Source: a bacterium
GTDB lineage: Bacteria > Bacillota > Clostridia > Lachnospirales > Lachnospiraceae
Direction of reading: 5' to 3'
DNA: 43,201 nt
NCBI GenBank assembly: GCA_022774325.1
Contig: JALFNN010000076.1
Location: forward strand, 1-43,201
Shown here: positions 37,541 to 43,201 of the stretch, piece by piece
Position numbering within the stretch: position 1 is the first letter of the stretch
Layout: each line of letters begins with the position of its first letter
Program-made: the position numbers and the translations under genes
The notes under the pieces: generated by a model
What the model was told of the DNA's origin: nothing
What the model saw: only the letters and a program-made list of their open reading frames with translations
Database searches by the model: none

Positions 37541-38246
37541 ATACCATTCCATCCTCAGCTTCATGTTTTTGAATATATTTACTATAATCAATCTCATTCT
37601 TTAATGCTGTATATTTATCATATATAAGCGAAAATATACTTTCTTCTTTATTACAGATTTTTTTTAAATCCTCTTTATCAAGCACTACAATGTATTTATT
37701 TTCACTAAGTGCTATTTTCTTAATCAAGCCTAATGAATCATTCCATTTACTCCTACCAGTTACACCATCCCAAGAAATCATTACCCCAAAACAAGTATGT
37801 GTAACCGACATAAGAGAACTAAACTTTCCAACATAGGTAACACTTACCGCTCCATTGTAATTCTTACATTCACAAAGAAAGGATTCTCCAAAACAGGGAA
37901 AAGCACCATTTATTCCAGCAAGTCTTGCCGATTCAGTCCATCTGATAAGCAAATCTATTTCATTTGTACTTGTTCTGCAATTTTTAAATACATCAAACAA
38001 ATTACCAACACTATGCTGAAAAAGCAATGACGATAATTCTTCCAACAACTTTCCCTTTTGTCGTGTAGATAATCCACCAATATCAATTGAATCGTATAAC
38101 TCGTTATACTTTGTGATATTCTCATCACTCATCATTAATAACGACGATTTACGTCTGCTTGACTCTTTCACCAAGTCAGCTATTGTGTACCCTGACTGGT
38201 GTAATAGTTTTTCCACCTCGCAAAAATTCTTATCTTCTGGATTCAA
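37539..38246 (-). CDS. Mrr-like PD-(D/E)XK restriction endonuclease-fold protein (cassette gene C)
   Basis: This 235-residue protein has the elements of a PD-(D/E)XK nuclease: a helix with E69/E70 in KGKLLEELSSLLF, then D98 in TNEIDLLIR, and E126-x-K128 in FLCECKNYNG, followed by the helix VTYVGKFSSLM. The order and spacing resemble Mrr-type (type IV restriction) endonucleases. The N-terminal 60 residues contain a small helical region and a Ser/Arg-rich patch (ESSRRKSSLLMM). Translation starts at TTG, directly after the stop of gene B, with AAGG at about 9 bases. I infer a DNA-cleaving effector; the target (modified or foreign DNA) is unknown. Confidence 0.75.
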   Translation of the reverse strand: MNPEDKNFCEVEKLLHQSGYTIADLVKESSRRKSSLLMMSDENITKYNELYDSIDIGGLSTRQKGKLLEELSSLLFQHSVGNLFDVFKNCRTSTNEIDLLIRWTESARLAGINGAFPCFGESFLCECKNYNGAVSVTYVGKFSSLMSVTHTCFGVMISWDGVTGRSKWNDSLGLIKKIALSENKYIVVLDKEDLKKICNKEESIFSLIYDKYTALKNEIDYSKYIQKHEAEDGMV

Positions 38247-38609
38247 CTATAATACCTTATAAATAATAATTGCATGTTGGAGCGGATTATCAATCTCAGT
38301 ATCGCAATGTACACAATTGACGAACTCTGGTATTTCTAACGCCGTTTTATAAATGTTCCCCGTAAATCTTTGACATATCGGACAATAAATATTTAGATAC
38401 TGCTCAACTATATTATTATCAACACATGTTTCCAGAATATCATAGATAACTTTCAAATCCATTCCAAGTTCTCTATGAATCGCATCTGGATAAATCCAAT
38501 CATTAGAATGGTACTGCTTCATAAATTCTAAGAATGCATCTAAATCAATATTAAATTGTTTCCCCTTTAACAAAGGAGCCACTGTTTGAAAGATATTCGA
38601 TTGCATCAT
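38247..38609 (-). CDS. Winged-helix plus zinc-ribbon protein (cassette gene B)
   Basis: I do not recognise a named family for this 120-residue protein. Residues 36-73 (DWIYPDAIHRELGMDLKVIY onward) read as a winged helix. A four-cysteine zinc ribbon follows: CPIC at 76-79 and CVHC at 99-102. Such small proteins usually bind nucleic acid or act as adaptors. Its start lies 59 bases inside gene A, with GGAATGGGG before the ATG pair, and its stop abuts the start of gene C. The three proteins are therefore made in a coupled way and probably work together. Confidence 0.65.
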   Translation of the reverse strand: MMQSNIFQTVAPLLKGKQFNIDLDAFLEFMKQYHSNDWIYPDAIHRELGMDLKVIYDILETCVDNNIVEQYLNIYCPICQRFTGNIYKTALEIPEFVNCVHCDTEIDNPLQHAIIIYKVL

Positions 38610-39672
38610 TCATTCGCCCCATTCCTAAATCTTTACAACTTCCTGTTATGTGCTGTAATAATGTATATTTACCATTAAAAAAATCAAATGTTAATTTCAC
38701 AATATAGCTTTGTGTTTCAACTGGCTTAACCCATTTTACATAAATATATGGATAACTTGCTGTTGCTTCTTTTTCATTCAAATATTGTAATAAAATCTGT
38801 TTTACTTCGTCTGCTTCATTAAACAACTCTTCATTTTCATCAATCAACTCTCTTAGTTCACCAATAAATGGTAAGACATAATCAGCACTTTCTGAAGCAG
38901 TTAATTCTGCTGAACCACCATCCTTCAGTTCCATCATCTGCTTATACATTCTGACATCAGTATTCTGATTGTCATTTATTATCTTAATTGTGTCAGTATG
39001 CTCACAGCAAAACAATTCCACATTGATAGTTGTTTTTATCCAGTCTATGCAAGCTGTAACAATCTTAGAATATGCTTCTCTATCAATCTGCTCACCAAAG
39101 CTATATCTTAAAGAATCATATCTGATTTCTAAAATTCCTATCGTTGGATTAATAACAATCACAATAGGATATCTGTAACCTATCTGCTCATATGTCTCTG
39201 GCTGAACATATGCCTTTTGCAAAACAAACTTGATAAAGAAATTATCGCCGTCTTTAAGTGCCATTGGTTTAGCCTCTTTCAGCGACTTATCTATTACGAA
39301 GTCTGTTTCAAAATTTTCTTTATCAAAGAATGTAATACCCTTTTCCGATAATATATCGTCAATTGTTTTTCCATTCTCCAATTCGAAGAAAAACGGAACT
39401 GAGTACTTATATAATTTCTTAAATTCTAATTCCTCATAAAAATCTATAAATGAATTTGCCGTAGTTGTCTTTGAGATTATACCCTTATAGTCTCTTTTTG
39501 ACTCAAAAAACATAGTATCTATTTTATCATCTATTTTAACCTGTTCTTCAAATGTAATTCGATGTTCTGCTTCTAATTTTTTACAAACGAATAGCTGAAA
39601 ATTATTGGAACCACATAACATGGTGTTTTTATAAAATTCTAAAAATGTTTGTTCATCCATAGGTGAACGCAT
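38551..39672 (-). CDS. Protein of unknown function (cassette gene A)
   Basis: I do not recognise this 373-residue protein. It has no membrane helix, signal peptide, Walker motif or zinc-binding cluster. The composition is AT-rich at DNA level with many Phe, Tyr, Ile and Lys codons, unlike the chromosomal genes to the left. Strand-rich segments (FFIKFVLQKAYVQPETYEQI, RYPIVIVINPTIGILEIRYD) alternate with helical ones (ELRELIDENEELFNEADEVK). It is the first gene of the operon and so may be the sensor or recognition part for the nuclease encoded two genes on. The start has GGTGAT a few bases upstream; MDEQTF five codons in is a weaker alternative. Confidence 0.6.
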   Translation of the reverse strand: MRSPMDEQTFLEFYKNTMLCGSNNFQLFVCKKLEAEHRITFEEQVKIDDKIDTMFFESKRDYKGIISKTTTANSFIDFYEELEFKKLYKYSVPFFFELENGKTIDDILSEKGITFFDKENFETDFVIDKSLKEAKPMALKDGDNFFIKFVLQKAYVQPETYEQIGYRYPIVIVINPTIGILEIRYDSLRYSFGEQIDREAYSKIVTACIDWIKTTINVELFCCEHTDTIKIINDNQNTDVRMYKQMMELKDGGSAELTASESADYVLPFIGELRELIDENEELFNEADEVKQILLQYLNEKEATASYPYIYVKWVKPVETQSYIVKLTFDFFNGKYTLLQHITGSCKDLGMGRMNDAIEYLSNSGSFVKGETI

Positions 39673-39706
39673 AATATCACCAGCTTTCCTTAGATATACA
39701 TAATTT

Positions 39707-39735
39707 ATTGTACTATAATCTTTCTCATTTTTCCA
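39707..39735 (-). promoter_or_regulatory. Possible promoter of the nuclease operon
   Basis: On the minus strand TGGAAA (39730-39735), a 17-base spacer and TACAAT (39707-39712), about 35 bases before the gene A start. The -35 matches consensus at 4 of 6 positions. Confidence 0.45.
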
Positions 39736-39909
39736 CTTCTTTCTTGACTTATTTCATTAAAAGTGATATAAGAATTGGACTTTTATTATACATTTCTTGT
39801 AAAAATCATACCGAGCTATTTCTCAAAAATGTTTAGTAGCGCACTTTTTCAACCAAGAAATGGCTTATTCACATGACTTGTAGGAGTATCTAGTAATATT
39901 ACCATGATA

Positions 39910-39950
39910 TATAAACAGACCTCACCAGACATTTCTATCTAGTGAGGTCA
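39910..39950 (-). terminator. Hairpin past the integrase gene, possible terminator or element end
   Basis: GACCTCAC (39918-39925) and GTGAGGTC (39942-39949) make a perfect 8-bp stem around a 16-base loop. The T-run on the minus strand is weak (TGTTTATAT). It lies in the 601-base gene-free stretch 39673-40273 between the nuclease operon and the integrase. Confidence 0.45.
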
Positions 39951-40003
39951 ACTATCATATTACCGTTTCCACAAGCATCAATTTAACTTATATTTTACAT
40001 CGT

Positions 40004-40029
40004 TTGGCGTACGATTGGCGTATGGCGTA
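40004..40029. repeat. Three GGCGTA repeats near the element's left end
   Basis: TTGGCGTA at 40004-40011, TTGGCGTA at 40015-40022 and ATGGCGTA at 40022-40029. They lie between the integrase gene and the outer hairpin, where the attachment site of a Tn916-like element would be expected. The exact core site cannot be fixed without the empty site or the other end. Confidence 0.5.
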
Positions 40030-40132
40030 AATTCTAACACCCTACAACTCTAGTAAAATCAAGGAATTATTTATCCAAGCTCTTCATCGTCGGGAATACC
40101 CAAGAAGAAGAGGTATTGTTCCCTATTATGAA

Positions 40133-40222
40133 GTATTACCACGTATTTGCTAACTCTCTGCAACGTATTATCATGTATTATTCAGTACCATGCAAGCAAA
40201 ATTCGTAGTAATCAAGTAGTAA
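40133..40222. repeat. Probable integrase arm-type binding repeats
   Basis: Two 15-bp direct repeats GTATTAYCAYGTATT lie at 40133-40147 and 40165-40179, 32 bp apart, about three helical turns. Two GTAGTAA repeats lie at 40205-40211 and 40216-40222, 11 bp apart. Tn916 has short direct repeats inside its ends that bind the N-terminal domain of Int, and this position next to int fits such sites. Confidence 0.55.
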
Positions 40223-40273
40223 ATCAATGTTTTTGTAGTTGTAATTCACACATTCAATTTTAAGGACTCTTCC

Positions 40274-41512
40274 CTAAAATATATCAAGATTGTGTGATAA
40301 ATTTTCAATAGCTTCTTTTTTCTTTGCGTCTGTGACCTCCGCATAAATATCCATCGTTGTTTCGATGTTAGCGTGTCCCATGACAGCCTGAATGACTTTT
40401 ATGTTTGTTTCCTTTTCGCAGAACCTCGTACAAAAGGTATGCCGTAAATGGTGGCAGGAAAAATGTGGGATAATAACAGGCTGCCGTCTCTCCTTTTTGG
40501 CATTGACTACTTCCTCAGCATTATAGTTCTCCAAGATCCTCTTAATCGTCCGATTAACAGTCTGTGGATTATGAATATTACCGAAGCGGTTACAAAAAAT
40601 GAAGCCTGTCATACCATCAATCACGGTACTGTTGAAACCATTTTCTTTCTGCACCTCATATTCCTCTTTGAATGCATTGTAAACCGCATCCATCATCGGA
40701 ACAGTCCGGATACCCGCTTCTGTCTTTGGAAGTGACACCGCAAATTCTGACTTGCGTGTTTTACTGCCCTCTCTGGCATAATAGGTCACGCTATGATTGA
40801 TATTGATAAGACGGTTTTCAAAGTCCAAATCTTCCCACCTTAAACCAATCACTTCTCCAATTCTGCATCCGGTTCCCAATAAAACTGTGAATAATGGATG
40901 CCAATGATAAAAGATTGGATTGTTTGCGGTATAATTCATAAAAGCCCTCTGCTGCTCTACCGTCAAAGCGTGTCTAATGCCTTTGTTCTTCCCTGCTTTT
41001 CTTTTGATTTCTGCCATGACACCATCAGAAGGATTTGTGCGGATTATTCCGTCACGCACTGCCAACTGAAATGTAGGGTGAAGCACCGTATGAATCGTAT
41101 CGACTGTATTTGCCTGCAAGTCTTTCTCATTTAACAGATAGTAATAAAAATACATTACATCGGAATACTTTATCTCTCCGATTTTTCTCTGTCCAAATCC
41201 GTCCCTTACAAAATGGTCATACATATAATTGTAATTGGAACGTGTTGTCTTGCGTAAGTCATACTTCGTTGACATATACCTGTCAAATACAAAATTCAAA
41301 GTCGCACTACCAGCTACATAAACATCTAATCCATCAAGCTGATTTTTTATCAAATCTGCTTCTTTTTGTCTTAGTGTCTGCAAATCTTTGGCATATACAA
41401 ATCTGCGTTTCTTGAACGGATCAGTGTAAGTATATACATATGTATTATCCGTTCTCTGGGATTCCCCCTTCCGTAATGCTCTGCCTTTGTTGTCTTTTCT
41501 TGCTTTTGCCAT
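40274..41512 (-). CDS. int: Tn916-type tyrosine integrase
   Basis: This 412-residue site-specific recombinase would excise and integrate an integrative conjugative element. The N-terminal DNA-binding domain (about 1-65; KDNKGRALRKGESQRTDNTY, RRFVYAKDLQTLRQKEADLI) is the Tn916 Int type that contacts arm sites. A SAM-like core-binding domain follows (about 65-165), then the catalytic domain: Arg in GTGCRIGEVIGLRW (near 212), HxxR in HHLRHTFCTRF (near 355), the His of MGHANIETT and the nucleophile tyrosine Y390 in MDIYAEVTD. All catalytic residues are intact. The ATG at 41512 has AAAGGAG. The gene points outward at the left end of the element, as in Tn916. Confidence 0.95.
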   Translation of the reverse strand: MAKARKDNKGRALRKGESQRTDNTYVYTYTDPFKKRRFVYAKDLQTLRQKEADLIKNQLDGLDVYVAGSATLNFVFDRYMSTKYDLRKTTRSNYNYMYDHFVRDGFGQRKIGEIKYSDVMYFYYYLLNEKDLQANTVDTIHTVLHPTFQLAVRDGIIRTNPSDGVMAEIKRKAGKNKGIRHALTVEQQRAFMNYTANNPIFYHWHPLFTVLLGTGCRIGEVIGLRWEDLDFENRLININHSVTYYAREGSKTRKSEFAVSLPKTEAGIRTVPMMDAVYNAFKEEYEVQKENGFNSTVIDGMTGFIFCNRFGNIHNPQTVNRTIKRILENYNAEEVVNAKKERRQPVIIPHFSCHHLRHTFCTRFCEKETNIKVIQAVMGHANIETTMDIYAEVTDAKKKEAIENLSHNLDIF

Positions 41513-41526
41513 CTCTACTCCTTTCT

Positions 41527-41721
41527 TCAAGGAAAGAGATTTTGCACCTCTGCATCCGGTGTCCTAAGTAATAAATCAACACCTGTATGCAATAATTGAG
41601 TTATGGTCATTCCGTGACTGTCCGCATATTCCTTTAGCTTTTGCAGCTCGCTATCTGTTACCCTTACACTTAATGTATTCAGCTTTGGGGCATCAGATTT
41701 TGGTCTACCCATTTTAGCCAT
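41527..41721 (-). CDS. Ribbon-helix-helix regulator of the integrase operon
   Basis: This 64-residue protein has an RHH (Arc/CopG-like) core: the strand LNTLSVRVTDSELQ followed by helices KLKEYADSHGMT and ITQLLHTGVDLLL. The N-terminal MAKMGRPKSDAP is typical of small element-borne RHH proteins. The start at 41721 has GGAGG before it. It ends 14 bases before int and shares its transcript. A perfect 18-bp palindrome lies within its own promoter, so I infer that it represses itself and int and thereby controls excision. Confidence 0.85.
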   Translation of the reverse strand: MAKMGRPKSDAPKLNTLSVRVTDSELQKLKEYADSHGMTITQLLHTGVDLLLRTPDAEVQNLFP

Positions 41722-41752
41722 CCGTATGCACCTCCAATCACTTCTATATACC

Positions 41753-41780
41753 ATTATACTTTTCGTATACGAAAAGTCAA
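41753..41780 (-). promoter_or_regulatory. Promoter of the RHH-int operon
   Basis: On the minus strand TTGACT (41775-41780), a 16-base spacer and a perfect TATAAT (41753-41758). The spacer is filled by the operator palindrome. Confidence 0.85.
41759..41776. promoter_or_regulatory. Operator palindrome in the RHH-int promoter
   Basis: CTTTTCGTATACGAAAAG is a perfect 18-bp palindrome lying between the -35 and -10 boxes and touching the -35. A repressor bound here would exclude RNA polymerase. Confidence 0.8.
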
Positions 41781-41816
41781 GTGTTTTCTACTGCAAAATC
41801 TCTTGAATAAAAATCA

Positions 41817-42005
41817 TCACACATACATTCTAAAAGTTTCCAAATATTCCTCAAAAATATCGCAGTTTACAAGCACCAGCTTGTCTACCTTATAGATTGC
41901 CTTTGCATCCTTTGCCATCTGCTCAAACTTGCTCTGGCACATACTATACATTTCTGCTCCCTCTTTGTAGCGAACAAACCTCTTTCCATTTTTCATTCGC
42001 TCCAC
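41817..42005 (-). CDS. xis: DUF6462-type excisionase-like protein
   Basis: This small basic protein of 62 residues matches the element-borne DUF6462 group: KRFVRYKEGAEMYSMCQSKF, EQMAKDAKAIYKVDKLVLVN, FEEYLETFRM. These have the winged-helix look of Tn916-like Xis, which bends DNA at the element ends and biases Int toward excision. I placed the start at GTG 42005 because AGAGGTGAT sits just before it; ATG at 41996 is possible. It precedes the RHH-int operon, which has its own promoter. The symbol is by position and resemblance only. Confidence 0.75.
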   Translation of the reverse strand: MERMKNGKRFVRYKEGAEMYSMCQSKFEQMAKDAKAIYKVDKLVLVNCDIFEEYLETFRMYV

Positions 42006-42527
42006 AACTATCACCTCTTTCCTAATAAAATAGGCAGCACTTTATCTGCCCATGACAAACAGGAACCCATGCTCCTATCTCTCATCAGCAGATAATAAAA
42101 AATCCATACAGGTGACAGGTCATTACTCTGCCCACATCGGTATCGCACCGTCATCCAAATTGACCGGATTTCTCCGGAAGTATCATTATCAAAAATATGT
42201 ATCTTTGCCCCGTGCAACTGCTGCACATTTTGCCAGACATCTCTCGCTACTTACCTTAACTTCAATACCAGATTTCAGTATTCCTTCGTATGAACCTTCT
42301 CTATAAAAGAAAGCAGGTATCTCTTGGCGTGTCCGCATAGTGGCTCCACATATTCCACACGTCCTGTACGCATTCATATATGAAATTGTCAAGGTACATT
42401 CACAGGCTCCTGCCTGCATTTTGGATAAAATCAACTCTGGACTTATCAGCCCAAAAAGCACATAAGCACACTTCCGTCTGCTATGAACGGTGTTGTAAAA
42501 ATTATGTGCTTTAGCGGAATGACAAGA
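42006..42527 (-). other. Region without a convincing gene between the excisionase and HTH genes
   Basis: Two short minus-strand frames exist: one at 42189-42461 (GTG start, 90 codons, with a YRTCGICGATMRTRQEIPAF cysteine pair) and one at 42011-42226 (GTG start, 71 codons, ending in the TGA that overlaps the excisionase ribosome site). Neither has a clear ribosome site or known family, and they overlap in different frames by 38 bases. The cysteine-rich stretch and the frame change suggest a decayed small element gene, perhaps zinc-binding. I could not identify it. Confidence 0.35.
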
Positions 42528-42857
42528 TTAGAGTTCCAGCTTATCCGGTCCATACTTGCAGATAACCTGAAATAAAACTTTCTTATGTATCCCCTCTGCC
42601 AGTTCATACATTTCCTGTAAAACTTTCAGTTCAAGAGGAGTCAGTGTATTCATATACGGCTTATAATTCTCTCCCACAAAAATTCCACCATCGCCTCCCT
42701 GTTTTGTATAGATTGGAAAACCAAGAGATAAAGCCTGAATATCATTTTGTATTGTGCGAACCGTAACATTAAATTCGTCTGCCAGTTCTTTCGCCGTAAT
42801 GCGACGTCTGACAAGCAGAATATTTATTATTTCAGCTCTGCGATCTGCCGTATTCAT
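42528..42857 (-). CDS. Small DeoR/HTH_11-type regulator
   Basis: This 109-residue protein begins with a winged-helix of the DeoR/HTH_11 kind (residues 3-60; IINILLVRRRITAKELADEF, VTVRTIQNDIQALSLGFPIY) and a wing YTKQGGDGGIFV. The tail (LTPLELKVLQEMYELAEG) is helical. It lacks the WYL or sugar-phosphate sensor domain of full-length relatives. It has an excellent AAAGGAGG site. Proteins of this kind are common in Lachnospiraceae integrative elements; a role in regulating the element or a neighbouring cargo gene is inferred. Confidence 0.8.
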   Translation of the reverse strand: MNTADRRAEIINILLVRRRITAKELADEFNVTVRTIQNDIQALSLGFPIYTKQGGDGGIFVGENYKPYMNTLTPLELKVLQEMYELAEGIHKKVLFQVICKYGPDKLEL

Positions 42858-42905
42858 GCTTTACCTCCTTTCTGTAAATTCTCCAATCTCATTGTAAAAA
42901 ACGAA

Positions 42906-42944
42906 CCGGAAAAAACCTTTCATATTAAAATAGGCTTTTTTCCG
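42906..42944. repeat. Long A/T-flanked inverted repeat upstream of the HTH gene
   Basis: CCGGAAAAAACC pairs with GGCTTTTTTCCG around a loop of about 15 bases. It could be a bidirectional terminator or a regulator-binding site in the HTH gene leader; it is not followed by an additional T-run. Confidence 0.45.
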
Positions 42945-43014
42945 CAACCGCTTTTGATACAATCAACTCAACTTATCCCAAAATAAGTACTCTTTTCTCT
43001 CCTGCCTTCTCTTA

Positions 43015-43043
43015 TTGACTTTGCAGCTTCTGGTTGCTAAAAT
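43015..43043 (+). promoter_or_regulatory. Strong plus-strand promoter reading off the right edge
   Basis: TTGACT (43015-43020), a 17-base spacer and TAAAAT (43038-43043). It diverges from the HTH gene and leads directly into the hairpin at 43083-43141. No plus-strand gene is complete within the window. Confidence 0.75.
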
Positions 43044-43082
43044 CTTTTATGGATAAAATCACAAATTCATAAAAAGACACAC

Positions 43083-43141
43083 AAACTGCTATGGAGCTTC
43101 ACGGGCATCTGATGCCTGCTGTGAACCGTGGCAGTTTTTTT
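43083..43141 (+). terminator. Leader hairpin with T-run, possible attenuator
   Basis: AAACTGC (43083-43089) pairs with GCAGTTT (43131-43137), enclosing TTCAC/GTGAA and GGCAT/ATGCC stems and followed by a T-run. It begins about 35 bases after the predicted transcription start, so most transcripts would stop here unless the hairpin is prevented. This arrangement resembles attenuated leaders of ribosome-targeting resistance genes. Confidence 0.7.
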
Positions 43142-43201
43142 ATTCCCTATGCCGTTCTCCGAAGCCGGACAGCCGGACGCTGTCCATAAATGGGCGGTAA
43201 C

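Noticed and set aside
39673-40003. tRNA gene as integration target beside the integrase
   Set aside because: No cloverleaf-like arrangement or tRNA 3' end with a TPsiC arm could be found in the gene-free stretch; the hairpin at 39918-39949 is a simple stem.
43050-43073. Seven-codon frame MDKITNS as a leader peptide at the right-edge promoter
   Set aside because: Its ATG coincides with the predicted transcription start and there is no room for a ribosome site, so translation is unlikely unless leaderless.

Overview
The window reads as the chromosome of a low-to-mid GC, strictly fermentative Firmicute, most likely a gut Lachnospiraceae (Dorea, Coprococcus or Blautia type). I infer this from the gene set (electron-bifurcating NfnAB, Rex, iron-dependent alcohol dehydrogenases, catabolic threonine ammonia-lyase, a plsX-acpP-rnc-smc-ftsY cluster), the strong AGGAGG ribosome sites and the type of integrative element at the right end. 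No tRNA, rRNA or CRISPR array is visible.

Positions 1-36,770 are core chromosome, almost all on the minus strand. From the left: glycerol dehydrogenase gldA; rlmH; carB standing alone without carA; an iron alcohol dehydrogenase; a HAD phosphatase with an AlkD-like DNA glycosylase; nfnA-nfnB; a tepA/ftsK/zinc-ribbon-TPR group; a yebC/CFI-box protein/metY group; a corC/mazF/alr/nnr group; rex; a lone plus-strand ABC-F ATPase; gntR-icd; and a cell-biology run plsX-acpP-rnc-smc-ftsY-ilvA-DUF1653. Several intergenic regions show readable control signals. Near-consensus Rex operators overlap the promoters of gldA and adh, and rex itself is in the window, so a small NADH/NAD+ regulon can be read here. 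The gntR promoter has a 24-bp near-palindrome over its -10 box, suggesting autoregulation of gntR-icd. A ROK/ASKHA-like orphan protein ends the core section.

Positions 36,840-43,201 are accessory DNA. First comes the decayed tail of a large serine recombinase gene joined to the 5' part of a group II intron that has lost its maturase. Next is an AT-rich three-gene operon at 37,539-39,672: a 373-residue protein I do not recognise, a winged-helix plus zinc-ribbon protein, and an Mrr-like PD-(D/E)XK nuclease. These genes overlap or abut and share one promoter and one terminator. It is the best candidate here for an undescribed defence-type system. Then comes the left end of a Tn916-type integrative element: arm-type repeats, tyrosine integrase, ribbon-helix-helix regulator with a perfect operator palindrome between its -35 and -10 boxes, DUF6462 excisionase-like protein and a small HTH regulator. 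At the right edge a strong plus-strand promoter runs straight into a terminator-like hairpin, which looks like an attenuated leader for a cargo gene beyond the window.
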